Source: Planctomycetia bacterium
GTDB lineage: Bacteria; Planctomycetota; Phycisphaerae; UBA1845; UTPLA1
Assembly: GCA_015200345.1 (NCBI GenBank)
Contig: CP054187.1
Span: 3,518,470 to 3,582,469, forward strand
Direction of reading: 5' to 3'
DNA: 64,000 nt
The notes beneath the pieces were generated by a model. That model was not told where the DNA came from. It saw only the letters and a list, made by a program, of their open reading frames with translations, and searched no databases. Each line of letters starts with the position of its first letter. The stretch's first letter is position 1. A program made the translations under genes and the position numbers. Shown piece by piece: positions 18,230 to 27,515 of the stretch.

Positions 18230-19882
18230 ATGGCGAAGCTCACCAGGCGACCGTTGCTGCTCATCGTCCGCGACGGGTGGGGGCACAATCCGTATCCCGA
18301 GTGGGACCATGCCAACGTGGTGAAGCTGGCGAAGACGCCGGTCGATAATCGACTGCGCGCGACGTATCCGTGGGTGCAGATTCGCACGAGCGGGGAGGAT
18401 GTCGGGCTGCCGGCCGGCGTGATGGGCAACAGCGAGGTGGGGCATCAGAACATCGGGGCGGGGCGGATCGTCGATCAGGAGCAGATGCGCATCACGCGGA
18501 CGATCCGCGATGGGTCGTTCTTCAGCAACGCGGCGCTGTGCGCGGCGGCGGCGCATGCGAAATCCAGCGGCGGCGTGCTGCACATCCTGGGCCTGTGCAG
18601 CGATGCGGGCGTGCATTCGGCGCTGGAGCATTTATACGCATTGCTGGAATTGGCCCGGCGGCAGGGCCTGGCCGGCGATGCCGTGCAGGTTCACGCATTC
18701 GGCGACGGGCGCGACACGCCGCCGCAGTCCGGCGTCGGATTCATCCGCGCGGTTGAAGCGAAGATGCGAGAGATGGGTGTAGGCCGAGTCGCGACCGTGA
18801 TCGGCCGCTACTACGCGATGGATCGTGACAACCGGTGGGATCGCGTGGAGAAGGCGTATCGATTGCTGACCGCGGGCGCAGGCGTGAAGGTCGCATCGGC
18901 CGAGGAGGCATTCACGCGCTATTATGCCCATGCGACGGAACCGAGCCGGTCGGGCGATGAGTTCATCGAGCCGACGGTGGTGGGTGAAGCTCGTCCGATT
19001 CGCGGCGGCGATGCAGTAGTGTTCTTCAACTTTCGCGGCGATCGGCCGCGCGAAATCACTAAGTCGTTTGTCTATGATGAATTTCCCTATGAGCAGGTCG
19101 AGAAGGACGGCACGCGCAAGCGGCAGGGGTTCGAACGCGGCCCGAAGATCGCGAACCTGTATTATTGCACGATGTGCGAGTACGAAACCGGCCTGCCGGT
19201 GAAGGTGGCGTTCACGAGGCCGGCGAAGATGGCGAACATCCTCGGGGCCTATGCCGCGGACCTGGGCCTGAAGCAGTTTCGCTGCGCCGAGACGGAGAAG
19301 TTTCCGCACGTGACGTTCTTTTTCAACGACTACCGCGAGCCGCCCTTCGACGGCGAGGATCGGCAGATCGTCCCCAGCCCGCGCGACGTGACGACGTACG
19401 ACCAGAAGCCGGAGATGAGCGCCTACGGCGTCACCGACGAGATGCTTCGACGAATCGCATCCGACGCGTACGATCTGTACATCCTCAACTTCGCCAACGG
19501 CGACATGGTCGGCCACACGGGCAACTTGCGGGCGGCGATTCGCGCGGTGGAGGTCGTCGATGAATGCGTCGGCCGCGTGGTGGACGCCGTGCTCGCGAAA
19601 GGCGGCGCGGCCATCGTGACGGCCGATCACGGCAATTGCGAACAGATGATTGATCCCGCCACCGGCGGCCCGCACACAGCCCACACGACGTATGACGTGG
19701 ATCTCATCGTCGTCGACGATCGTTATCGCGGTGCGTATGACCCTGCAACCGGCGCGCCGAAGAGCAACGGGGGCATCACGCTGCGCCCGGGCGGCAGGTT
19801 GGCCGACATCGCGCCGACGCTGCTGGCGCTGGGCGGCTTGAGTCGGCCGGTGGAGATGACGGGGCAGTCGCTGATCGGTTGA
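18230..19882 (+). CDS. gpmI: 2,3-bisphosphoglycerate-independent phosphoglycerate mutase
   Basis: It interconverts 3- and 2-phosphoglycerate in glycolysis and gluconeogenesis through a phosphoserine intermediate and needs two metal ions, usually manganese. The 550-aa length is slightly above the usual ~510. Asp15 (LIVRDGWG) is the first metal ligand; the more common residue before it is Leu, here Arg14. The phosphorylated Ser68 is in GVMGNSEVGHQNIGAGR. FGDGRDTPP, FFNFRGDRPREIT, NGDMVGHTG and TADHGNCE are family signatures. The ATG is seven bases after the NDUFA9-like gene. The other mutase class (GpmA) is not seen here. Confidence 0.95.
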   Translation: MAKLTRRPLLLIVRDGWGHNPYPEWDHANVVKLAKTPVDNRLRATYPWVQIRTSGEDVGLPAGVMGNSEVGHQNIGAGRIVDQEQMRITRTIRDGSFFSNAALCAAAAHAKSSGGVLHILGLCSDAGVHSALEHLYALLELARRQGLAGDAVQVHAFGDGRDTPPQSGVGFIRAVEAKMREMGVGRVATVIGRYYAMDRDNRWDRVEKAYRLLTAGAGVKVASAEEAFTRYYAHATEPSRSGDEFIEPTVVGEARPIRGGDAVVFFNFRGDRPREITKSFVYDEFPYEQVEKDGTRKRQGFERGPKIANLYYCTMCEYETGLPVKVAFTRPAKMANILGAYAADLGLKQFRCAETEKFPHVTFFFNDYREPPFDGEDRQIVPSPRDVTTYDQKPEMSAYGVTDEMLRRIASDAYDLYILNFANGDMVGHTGNLRAAIRAVEVVDECVGRVVDAVLAKGGAAIVTADHGNCEQMIDPATGGPHTAHTTYDVDLIVVDDRYRGAYDPATGAPKSNGGITLRPGGRLADIAPTLLALGGLSRPVEMTGQSLIG

Positions 19883-20036
19883 ATCAGATCAAAAAAACAG
19901 TTGATCCAAACGGCCTTGCCCTGGGTCAAGTCGTGCCGCATCGTCTCTCAATGCGCTGACGACACCGCACGATTCGCGCGCGAGCCGATCGCGCGGGATC
20001 GAATGGTGGGGGAACGAGCATCTATGCGGGAGAAAC

Positions 20037-20107
20037 CTGGCCCCCAAGGATTCGAACCTTGACAAACAGATCCAGAGTCTGTCGTGCTACCGTTACACTA
20101 GGGGCCA
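20037..20107 (-). tRNA. tRNA-Gln (CUG)
   Basis: A full cloverleaf can be drawn on the minus strand. The acceptor arm TGGCCCC pairs with GGGGCCA, the D arm is GTG/CAC, the anticodon stem ACAGA/TCTGT encloses CTCTGGA (anticodon CTG), and the T arm is CAAGG TTCGAAT CCTTG. The U1-A72 pair and discriminator G73 fit glutamine identity. The 3' CCA is not encoded. A promoter lies just upstream at 20122-20149. Confidence 0.93.
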
Positions 20108-20121
20108 ATCAGCACGGGGAG

Positions 20122-20149
20122 AGTGTAGTCACAGGGACCCAGGGGTCAA
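20122..20149 (-). promoter_or_regulatory. Sigma70-like promoter for tRNA-Gln
   Basis: On the minus strand TTGACC (20144-20149), a 16-bp spacer and TACACT (20122-20127). The predicted start is about eight bases before the mature tRNA. The -35 overlaps the stop codon of the upstream gene. Confidence 0.5.
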
Positions 20150-20724
20150 GGCCTGTGGTCCGCTGATGCATTTTGTTTGCGCAGGCAGCGTGAGCGGATG
20201 GTCCCGCGCATTCGGCGGCACACGGCGAAGCCCATCGCGCCGGCTGATGCGAAGAGCGGCAACGGCAGTACGCCGCAGGTCGCGGGCGTTTCGGGCGGCG
20301 GGGCGAGTCCGCTTGGCGCGGTGTCGATGCTTCCGCCGGGCAGCGGTCCTCCGGCGAGCGTGACGCGGCCCAGTTGCGTGGAGCGCGTGCAACCCAGCGG
20401 CGGAATCAGGCGATAGGTGAAGGTCGTCGTCCCGCGAAAATCGGCCGAGGGAACGAACACGTAATCCAGGTTCGTCGGGCCGGCCTGTTCAAGAATGCCG
20501 CCGAGCGGGTATTGAAAGATCGAGATGCGGCTGTCGTCGGGGTTGTCGATGTGCAGTCGGAAGGCCACCGCGCCGCCGGAGACACCGACGAATTGATCGT
20601 GGGCCTCGGGGCAGTTGCGCGTCTGGGCGACGGCGGACTGCGGCGCGGGCGCGGCGGGCAGCGTCGCTTTGAGTGCGATCAGCGCGCCGAGGCAAACAAC
20701 GACGTGTGTATATTTCATCCCCAT
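20146..20724 (-). CDS. Secreted protein with C-terminal anchor-like segment
   Basis: The ATG at 20724 has GGGAGG about nine bases upstream, so it is chosen over an ATG at 20742 whose codons would contain that Shine-Dalgarno. The 192-aa product has a signal peptide (KYTHVVVCLGALIALK) and a beta-rich middle with VPSADFRGTTTFTYRLIPP, like Ig-like or cadherin-like repeats. A linker GSIDTAPSGLAPPPETPATC is followed by a hydrophobic stretch GVLPLPLFASAGAMGFAVC and a basic end (RRMRGTIRSR). That layout resembles C-terminal sorting signals, although it lacks the canonical PEP motif. The function is unknown. Confidence 0.7.
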   Translation of the reverse strand: MGMKYTHVVVCLGALIALKATLPAAPAPQSAVAQTRNCPEAHDQFVGVSGGAVAFRLHIDNPDDSRISIFQYPLGGILEQAGPTNLDYVFVPSADFRGTTTFTYRLIPPLGCTRSTQLGRVTLAGGPLPGGSIDTAPSGLAPPPETPATCGVLPLPLFASAGAMGFAVCRRMRGTIRSRCLRKQNASADHRP

Positions 20725-20815
20725 GACGTGATTCCTCCCCATTCAGCCGATCGCGCAGGGGGGCGGCGCGACGACCGATGCACAACTTTATGCACGCGGG
20801 AGGGCGCGAATCCAG

Positions 20816-21445
20816 TCAGGAGGCTGCGGCGGACAGCGACGGCGCGTTATCGGCGTGCGCGGCGCCGGCTGGTTCGAGATCAAGCCACGTGAAGAGCATC
20901 GTGCCGAGCAGTTTGGTCTGATAGGCGGGCTTGGCGGGGCCGATCGGCTGGGCGGTTTTTCGGACGACCCAGGTCCCGGACCATTGATCGTGGGTCGTCT
21001 GACGGCGGGGGCTTCTTCCGACCGAAAAGTAAGATGCGCCGAGCAGCAGCGTAAAGGGCACCGCCATCAGGAACCGCTTGAACAGGACGCGTAGCGGCGG
21101 CGTGCGGCCCGCGGCATCGACGAGTCGAACCCCGGCGAGCCGATAGCCGACTGTACCGCCGTGCAGTGTGCGACCCAGAACGTGGTAAATCATCGCAAAT
21201 GCAACGCAGCCGAGCGTGGTGGGCAGTTGGACGGGTCTCATGGCCTCGTTCATCCTGCGTTGTCGCTCGGCGCGGTGGGTGATTCGCCAGACGTCCGGCG
21301 GGACCACGCGAGCCGCGACGGCCGAGGAGATACCCGAAACGCCGACGATGACCAGTGCGAGGTCAATGAGAAGCGCGATCAAACGGCGCGAGAGGTTCGC
21401 ATAGTCGGTCGGGGCGAACAAGACGTAGTCGCAGCCAGTAGGCAT
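20816..21445 (-). CDS. RDD-family membrane protein
   Basis: A 209-aa protein beginning MPTGCDYVLFAPTDYANLSR. The RDD signature appears as ANLSRRLIALLIDLALV, where the conserved Arg and Asp fall in the first helix. Two more helices (~80-100 and ~137-155) surround GGTVGYRLAGVRLVDAAG, which is characteristic of the family. The function of RDD proteins is generally unknown; some are ion transporters or anchors. No Shine-Dalgarno is visible, but TATACT lies seven bases before the ATG, so the transcript may be leaderless. The start could be further upstream. Confidence 0.82.
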   Translation of the reverse strand: MPTGCDYVLFAPTDYANLSRRLIALLIDLALVIVGVSGISSAVAARVVPPDVWRITHRAERQRRMNEAMRPVQLPTTLGCVAFAMIYHVLGRTLHGGTVGYRLAGVRLVDAAGRTPPLRVLFKRFLMAVPFTLLLGASYFSVGRSPRRQTTHDQWSGTWVVRKTAQPIGPAKPAYQTKLLGTMLFTWLDLEPAGAAHADNAPSLSAAAS

Positions 21446-21527
21446 GGGAGGGAGTATAAGAGAGGTGCGGTGGAGCGAAAGGATGCTGTGGCGGGCAGGG
21501 CGTCGGCGAGTCGGGCACGTGAGTCTG

Positions 21528-21556
21528 TTGGTTGCGGCTGCGGTGAATGCTACAAT
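21528..21556 (+). promoter_or_regulatory. Sigma70-like promoter for the phospholipase C-like gene
   Basis: TTGGTT (21528-21533), a 17-bp spacer and TACAAT (21551-21556), 61 bases before the ATG at 21617. Confidence 0.45.
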
Positions 21557-21616
21557 TCGCCTGCCGGGTACGGCAGGGATGCCTCGCAGCGAACGAAGGA
21601 TGGGGACATCGCATCC

Positions 21617-22546
21617 ATGAATCGTAAAGCGGGTTCGTCGATTCGCGTGAACGGTTGGATCGTTGCCGCGGCCGCCGCACTGGTACTTGGCTGCGTTCAG
21701 GAGGCGTGGGCGTGGGGGCCTGGATCGCACGTTCAGTTCGCGTCGGAGATTCTATCAAACTTGTGGGCGTTGCCGCCGGCGATCGCGGCGCTGCTGGCGC
21801 GGCATCGGCGGCACTTCATATACGGCAACGTCGCGACCGACACGGTGCTGGCGAAGAAGATGAGCCGGGTGAAACAGGTGTGCCACCGATGGGACACCGG
21901 GTTCTCTCTGCTTCATTCGGCCGAGTCGGACGCGGGGCGGGCGTTCGCGTATGGATACCTGTCGCACCTCGCGGCGGATACGATCGCGCACAACAAGTTC
22001 CTCCCGCGGCAGATGGCGGTGAGCCGCTCGACGGTGGCGTTTGGTCATTTGTACTGGGAGGTTCGGGCCGATGCGCAGGTCGCGCCGATTCACTTTCAGA
22101 CGCTGCGGCGGACGTTGCAGCGCGAATACGCCGAACCGGAGCATTTGCTGGCGTTGCACCTGCGCGAGACGCTGCTGTCGTTCCGCACCAATCGGTTCAT
22201 CTTCAAGCGGATGAATCTGCTGGCATCCGAGGCGGCGTGGCGGCGATCGGTGCTGTTCTGGGCGAGGCTGTCGCGCTTCGGTCTGGATGCCGACACGCTG
22301 GCGAGTTATCACCAGGCGTCGCTGGGTCGGATCGTGGACGTGCTGACGCGCGGCGAGGCGTCGAGCGTGTTGAATGAAGACCCGAACGGGAATTGGGCGC
22401 TGGCTTACGCGAAGGCGCAGCGCAAGCAGCTGCGCCAGATGAAGCGCGCCCGCCTGCCGCACATGCACATCATCGCCGAAGCCGCGGCGAGCCATTCGAT
22501 TCAAGACGTGCCGAAGTGGAACGGGCGACGCACGCACGCTTCGTGA
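21617..22546 (+). CDS. Secreted zinc-dependent phospholipase C-like protein
   Basis: The 309-aa protein starts at an ATG preceded by GGGGA. The signal peptide ends ...QEAWA before WGPGSHVQFA. Cleavage after Ala32 would leave Trp33 as the mature N-terminus, as in the zinc phospholipase C family where the N-terminal Trp ligates zinc. Further candidate ligands are His38 (GSHV), Asp in GNVATDTV, His in CHRWD, and the HLAADTIAHNKF block. A competing lipobox-like VLGC lies at 23-26. The C-terminal half is helical and basic without clear relatives. The expected action is hydrolysis of phospholipid head groups outside the cytoplasm, but bacterial members are mostly uncharacterised. Confidence 0.75.
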   Translation: MNRKAGSSIRVNGWIVAAAAALVLGCVQEAWAWGPGSHVQFASEILSNLWALPPAIAALLARHRRHFIYGNVATDTVLAKKMSRVKQVCHRWDTGFSLLHSAESDAGRAFAYGYLSHLAADTIAHNKFLPRQMAVSRSTVAFGHLYWEVRADAQVAPIHFQTLRRTLQREYAEPEHLLALHLRETLLSFRTNRFIFKRMNLLASEAAWRRSVLFWARLSRFGLDADTLASYHQASLGRIVDVLTRGEASSVLNEDPNGNWALAYAKAQRKQLRQMKRARLPHMHIIAEAAASHSIQDVPKWNGRRTHAS

Positions 22547-22705
22547 CTTCATCACAGGCGATCATTCGATTCTTTTCATCTTGACTCCGCCCCTCGCTGG
22601 GCAGGGAGGAGGCATCCTGCGATGCGTACCGACACCGAGCCGCGATCGCATGGCGGCGGGCCGTGCCAATTGTGACGCCCGACGTATTCGAGCGAGGACG
22701 TTCCT

Positions 22706-25700
22706 TCACGGCCGCGGCTCGGACGGACGCCTTTCGTCGTTGGCTGGGTTTGTGGTTCGCGGATCCAGGCGCGGGCGGACCTGCGTGAGCGCGCGGCCGT
22801 CGGCGTTCTCAATGTGAACGCCGAAACCACCGTCGCCGCCGCCCTGTGACACTTTGATAAGCAGTGTGTTTTCGCCCCGCTTGAGTTTCACCGGCACCCG
22901 GTCCTGTTTGGATGTGTAGGGCCGGCCGATGTCGATGCGGTGGATTTCTGTTCCGTTCAGCCAGATCGCGCAGCCGTCGTCGGTGCCGAGCGCCAGCACG
23001 GCGTCCATGTCCTGCGGCGCGTCGATCCAAGTGAACCCGTAGACGACGCAGTCATGCACGCGCTGGCCGTACACGTCGTCAAAGTCGACGAAGAACTCTG
23101 CGGTGAGATCGTCGCCGGGCTTTACCTTGCGCAAGAATTGGTGCCAACCAATCTCGCGGCCCGCTTTGCCGGTGTAGCGAGCACCGAGATCGAACTTTTC
23201 CTCCGGGCCGAAAGGTTGGTTGAGGCCGGTTCCGCCGGGGGCGTCGAATGGTCCGCAGAGCCACCATGCATTGATCGACGGTAGGATCGTCTTGGCGATT
23301 TCAAACGTGACTTCCGTGTCTTCCCATGCGACGCGCGCATTGAATCGAACCAATTGCGTGGCGAGCGAATCGGCCGTCTCCAGCGGCACACGCGCGATGA
23401 GCGGCTCGCCCACGGACTCGAATCGCGGCAACCGGGTGAAGTGCCGCGGCATCGCGCTTTCAGGCTCCTGCTTCAGGCTCAACTGCAAATGGGGGTTCTT
23501 GATCGTTGATTGCAGCTTGATGATCGCCTCGGCGCGCCGGCCGTCGGGCGAACGAGCCACGTCGATGGCGTGCCATGCACCGAGCATCCGAAGCAGGAAC
23601 CGATCCCGCTCGGCCTTGTCCTTAACGTTGTCGGCGACCAGTTCAATCCAGCCCTGCCAGCCCATCGGCTCCAGCATCGTGCCGTAGAACGTGCCTGCCG
23701 CGGCCCTGGATTTCGGATCCGTCGCCAGGGCCTCATTTGGAATGACGACATTATTCTTATTTAAACTCGCGCGGACCTCGCGATAGAGTTTCGCCATGCC
23801 GCGCCCGCCAGCCCGCAAAGAGGCTTCCACTTTACCATCGTCTTCCGGCAGCGTGGCGCGGACTTGAATCGGATAGTGAATGTCCGTCGCAGCGACATGC
23901 AGCCACCCCGACGTGCGCGCGAGGTCCCATCCCCAGCATGTCTTTCCGGGCTTGGGCTGGTCCGCGCGCTCGATCTCGCGGCCATCAATCGCGAGCTTCT
24001 CGAACGGCTCGATGTCCCACCAGCGAATCTCCAACCCAGTACGATTGGGCATCGAAGGGTAGTTTCCCAGCGGCGCTTCGACCGTGCACAGCTTGGTCCG
24101 CCCCGCTGTGGTGTGTTGAATCCGCTGCGTCGTGTACTTGCCGCGGAGGTAGCCGTCGCTGGCGCCGTCGTCTTCGTAATGGGTGTATTCGCCGGCCGTG
24201 CCGGGGAAGATGTTGACGACCAGCGGTTGATCCGCCGCGCCGTGGCTGCGGAGCGATTTCTTCTGGGTGACGACGATGCCGCCGTCGCGCACGAACAATG
24301 GAATCTCATCCAGCGGGACGACGAGCGGCACGACGGCCGGCCCGTCGTAGGTGCGGCCCGTGAACCAGTTCGTCCACCGGCCCGGCGGAATCCATGCCTC
24401 GATCATGGCACAACCGGTGAGCGGGTCGGCGGGCTGCGTGACCGGGGCGACCATCAGTTGATCGCCGAAGAGGTATTGATTCTTCCAGGTGTAGGCTTCT
24501 TCCAGCTCGGGCCATTCGTAATAGAGCGGCCGGCAAAGCGGCAGGGCGGTGTCGTAGCACTGTCGCGCGACCGTGTAGATGTATGGAATCAACTCGTAGC
24601 GCAGGTGAAACGCGGCGCGCATCGCCTCGAAATACGGCGTCGGGAACTCCCAGATGCGCCGCTCGGCTTCGGGGTTTTTCGTCGTGTGCGTGCGCAGGAT
24701 CGGACTCAACGCGCCCCATTGCACCCAGCGCGTGTACAGCTCGGGGTCGACCTTGCCCGGCTGATGCCCGCCGATGTCGTGGCTCCAGTAGGCGTAGCCG
24801 ACGTTGCCGGCCGTCGCGGTGAAGTAGGGTTGAAACGCCAGCGACGGCCAGTTGCAGAACGTATCGCCGGAGAAGCCGATCTGGTAGCGATGGTTCCCCA
24901 GTCCGCCCCAGCGGGAGAAGATGAGCGGGCGGCGGCCGGTCCGGGGCTCGCGATTCTTCACGTCGCGCCAGTGCAGCACGTTGAGCCAGTAGAGCGGGTC
25001 GAGGCCTGCGATGTTCGTCTGCTGCCCCTGCTGCCAGTCCATCCACCAGAAGTCGATGCCCATTTCCTCCAGCGGGTGATGCAGGAACTTGAAATAGGCA
25101 TTCATGTATTCCCGGCTCGCGCAATCGAACGGCACGCGGTCGGTCGTTGCCGGGTCCAGGCCCATGGCCTGCGCGACCTGCGGAAAAGCCTTCTCGTGTT
25201 TGCCGACGCCCTCGGCCGGGTGCAGGTTGAGCGTGGTCTTGAGGCCGCGGCGCTTGACCCAGCGGAGGAATTTTTCCGGCTCGGGGAAGTATTGCGGGTT
25301 CCAGGTGTAGCCGGTCCAGCCGTCGAGGTGCCAGTCCATGTCGATGACGAGCACGTCGAGCGGCACGTCGTGCTTGTCGAAGTCGTTGACGAGCTGGGTC
25401 AGTTCGCGGTCGCTGTAGGCCCAGTAGCGGCTCCACCAGGCGCCGAAGACGAATCGCGGCGGCAGGGGGATTCGCCCGGCGACGGCGGTGAAATCGCGCA
25501 GGGCCTGCTGGTAGTCCGCGCCGTAGGCGAAGAAATACCAGTCGATCGCGCCGTCGCGTCGGCGCGGGCCGATCCACGGATCGGGGCCGTCATCAAAGAC
25601 AAGTGTATTGGAATCGTCCAGATGGTACCAGCCCGTGCGAGAAAGAATGCCGTCGGGCAGGGGCGTGCTGCCGCTGACGCCGTCGAGCGTGCGCACGGTT

Positions 25701-26203
25701 CCACCGAGATTCGGGCCGCCGTCGACGTTTCGGCATTGCGGAAAAGGGGGGGCGGTTAGTTGCCAGGTTTCACCCGGGCCGATGCGCGCGGTGACGGAGA
25801 GATTGCTGCTCGTCAGCGGCTTGCCGTCCTGAAGGTGACGGATCTCGATGCGATCGGTACGCAGAACAAGGACGCGTCCGCCCTCGTCGGTTGACGCATC
25901 GTGAGGTGGAGCGTTGATCGCTGCAGGCTGCGTCGAAACGCGAAGATCACGTTCCATGCGTTTTGTGAACTTCGGCACGGGCAATCGTCGGTTCACGACA
26001 ACTTGCGACGCGCGATCCTCAAACGTGCCGTCGGGCGACCATTCGATGCGAACCAGTCCGGGCGTCAGCACGGTGAAGCGTGCATGGCCGGAAACGACGA
26101 CGGCACCCGGATCGGCGATGGGGTTCCAGGATTCGTCGGCGCGAACTTCCATTGACGAAAACAAAATCGCAACGAGGACGACGAACCAATGGCTGTGGCG
26201 CAT
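22706..26203 (-). CDS. Secreted glycoside hydrolase family 31 enzyme
   Basis: A 1165-aa protein starting at 26203, with GGAG nine bases upstream; the longer open frame runs antisense-like across nuoC and is rejected. The signal peptide ends near Ala22. An N-terminal beta-sandwich (~30-240) precedes the barrel. The expected GH31 nucleophile Asp389 is in GIDFWWMDWQQG and the acid/base Asp447 is in FSGDTFCNW. YWSHDIGGHQPG and HLRYELIPYIYT are also typical. GH31 members are alpha-glucosidases, alpha-xylosidases or related enzymes; the substrate cannot be decided. The C-terminal ~250 residues form jelly-roll-like modules (LGTDDGCAIWLNGTEIH) that look carbohydrate-binding. It lies directly downstream of nuoC. 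Confidence 0.9.
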   Translation of the reverse strand: MRHSHWFVVLVAILFSSMEVRADESWNPIADPGAVVVSGHARFTVLTPGLVRIEWSPDGTFEDRASQVVVNRRLPVPKFTKRMERDLRVSTQPAAINAPPHDASTDEGGRVLVLRTDRIEIRHLQDGKPLTSSNLSVTARIGPGETWQLTAPPFPQCRNVDGGPNLGGTVRTLDGVSGSTPLPDGILSRTGWYHLDDSNTLVFDDGPDPWIGPRRRDGAIDWYFFAYGADYQQALRDFTAVAGRIPLPPRFVFGAWWSRYWAYSDRELTQLVNDFDKHDVPLDVLVIDMDWHLDGWTGYTWNPQYFPEPEKFLRWVKRRGLKTTLNLHPAEGVGKHEKAFPQVAQAMGLDPATTDRVPFDCASREYMNAYFKFLHHPLEEMGIDFWWMDWQQGQQTNIAGLDPLYWLNVLHWRDVKNREPRTGRRPLIFSRWGGLGNHRYQIGFSGDTFCNWPSLAFQPYFTATAGNVGYAYWSHDIGGHQPGKVDPELYTRWVQWGALSPILRTHTTKNPEAERRIWEFPTPYFEAMRAAFHLRYELIPYIYTVARQCYDTALPLCRPLYYEWPELEEAYTWKNQYLFGDQLMVAPVTQPADPLTGCAMIEAWIPPGRWTNWFTGRTYDGPAVVPLVVPLDEIPLFVRDGGIVVTQKKSLRSHGAADQPLVVNIFPGTAGEYTHYEDDGASDGYLRGKYTTQRIQHTTAGRTKLCTVEAPLGNYPSMPNRTGLEIRWWDIEPFEKLAIDGREIERADQPKPGKTCWGWDLARTSGWLHVAATDIHYPIQVRATLPEDDGKVEASLRAGGRGMAKLYREVRASLNKNNVVIPNEALATDPKSRAAAGTFYGTMLEPMGWQGWIELVADNVKDKAERDRFLLRMLGAWHAIDVARSPDGRRAEAIIKLQSTIKNPHLQLSLKQEPESAMPRHFTRLPRFESVGEPLIARVPLETADSLATQLVRFNARVAWEDTEVTFEIAKTILPSINAWWLCGPFDAPGGTGLNQPFGPEEKFDLGARYTGKAGREIGWHQFLRKVKPGDDLTAEFFVDFDDVYGQRVHDCVVYGFTWIDAPQDMDAVLALGTDDGCAIWLNGTEIHRIDIGRPYTSKQDRVPVKLKRGENTLLIKVSQGGGDGGFGVHIENADGRALTQVRPRLDPRTTNPANDERRPSEPRP

Positions 26204-26301
26204 GGCGATTGCTCCGATGAACGGCCGAACCATACCGCGCCTGGCTGCAAATCCAAACGGCCTGATCACAAGTTGAGCGAGAATGAGACGGAAGGGCGGA
26301 T

Positions 26302-26838
26302 TTACGCGTCTTCGCGATGCACGACCTGATAATTCTCCCGCTCGCCCTTGCCGCGGAGAGGATAGTCCTTCCGAAGAGGGTGCGCCTCGAAGCCGTCCCA
26401 GGTGAGGATGCGTCGCAGATCGGGATGGCCCTCGAAGCGGATGCCGAACATGTCGAAGACTTCGCGCTCCATCCACTCGGCTCCGGGCCAGATCGGCGTG
26501 GCCGACGGCAGCGCCGGCGCCGGGTCGTTGACAAAACACTTGATCCACAGGCGATGGCCGTGGGTCAGCGAAAGCAGCGAGTAAATGACGCCGTATCGAT
26601 CGGCCGCCCCCGGAAAGTTGAGATAGTCGATGCAGGTCAGGTCGATGAGCTGCTCGAAGAGCAGGCGCGGTTCGTCGCGGCAGAATCGCAGCACGTCGGC
26701 GAGATCGACCGGCTCAACGCGGACGAAGAACTGATCGCCGGGCTTGCCGCCGCCGCGTTGGAGGAGGGGCTGGGCGTCGCCGACCTTCGCGCCGAAGCGG
26801 TCTTTCAGCGCCGAGACGATGGATTCGATGGTCGCCAT
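26302..26838 (-). CDS. nuoC: NADH-quinone oxidoreductase subunit C
   Basis: A peripheral-arm subunit of respiratory complex I. The 178-aa protein carries the 30-kDa subunit signature in WMEREVFDMFGIRFEGHPDL followed by RRIL, and the DYPLRGKGE ending. The start lies six bases after the nuoB stop, so the two are translated from one message. nuoD, which normally follows and is sometimes fused to nuoC, is absent; a GH31 gene comes next. Confidence 0.95.
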   Translation of the reverse strand: MATIESIVSALKDRFGAKVGDAQPLLQRGGGKPGDQFFVRVEPVDLADVLRFCRDEPRLLFEQLIDLTCIDYLNFPGAADRYGVIYSLLSLTHGHRLWIKCFVNDPAPALPSATPIWPGAEWMEREVFDMFGIRFEGHPDLRRILTWDGFEAHPLRKDYPLRGKGERENYQVVHREDA

Positions 26839-26844
26839 GCAGCC

Positions 26845-27435
26845 CTACTTTCCAGCCGTCTCGGGCACGCCAAGCTGTACCGTCGGCTCGACGACCATGC
26901 GCAGCCCCTTGCCGCGCTCCTGGCTCGACTTGATTCCGTCGCGCTCGACGATGCGCTGGATCGCCATGATGCCTTCGATAAGCGTTTCGGGCCGCGGCGG
27001 GCAGCCGGGCACGTAAACATCGACGGGGATGAATTGATCGACACCCTGCACGACCGCGTAGGTGTCAAACACGCCGCCGGTCGAGGCGCAGGCCCCCATC
27101 GAGATGACCCATTTCGGCTCGGTCATTTGCAGGTAGATGCGCTGGAGCACGGGCATCATCTTGATCGCCACGCGGCCGGCACAGATCAGCAGGTCGCACT
27201 GGCGCGGGCTGAAGCGCATGACCTCCGCCCCGAAGCGCGCGACGTCGTAGCGGCTGGCGCCGGTCGCCATCAGCTCGATGCCGCAGCAGGCGGTGGCGAA
27301 GGGCATGGGCCAGAGCGAGTTCTTGCGCGCCCAGTTGACGCCGTTCTTGCGGAAGAAATCAACCAGCGCGTCGAGCCGGGTGGTCAGCAGATCGTCGCCG
27401 CCCATGGTGTGCGGATCGTATTGATGCTTTTCCAT
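26845..27435 (-). CDS. nuoB: NADH-quinone oxidoreductase subunit B
   Basis: It carries the terminal [4Fe-4S] cluster N2 that reduces quinone in complex I. The four cluster cysteines are seen in ATACCGIEL (adjacent pair), GACASTGG and PGCPPRPE. The 196-aa length is normal. [11 protein letters not shown] and [14 protein letters not shown] are family landmarks. The Shine-Dalgarno is weak. It is the second gene of the nuoABC set, 80 bases after nuoA. Confidence 0.96.
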   Translation of the reverse strand: MEKHQYDPHTMGGDDLLTTRLDALVDFFRKNGVNWARKNSLWPMPFATACCGIELMATGASRYDVARFGAEVMRFSPRQCDLLICAGRVAIKMMPVLQRIYLQMTEPKWVISMGACASTGGVFDTYAVVQGVDQFIPVDVYVPGCPPRPETLIEGIMAIQRIVERDGIKSSQERGKGLRMVVEPTVQLGVPETAGK

Positions 27436-27515
27436 GCCTGTTACGCCCCGTGTCGCGCCGCACGATTGGCACGCCTCGCGTGTATTATAGCCAGTTGGTT
27501 ATGCGCTGACCGGCG

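Noticed and set aside
23864..25759. Long plus-strand open frame opposite the GH31 gene
   Set aside because: It is the mirror of a gene with clear family motifs, has no domain, no ribosome-binding site and Arg/Asp-rich composition typical of antisense frames in high-GC DNA.
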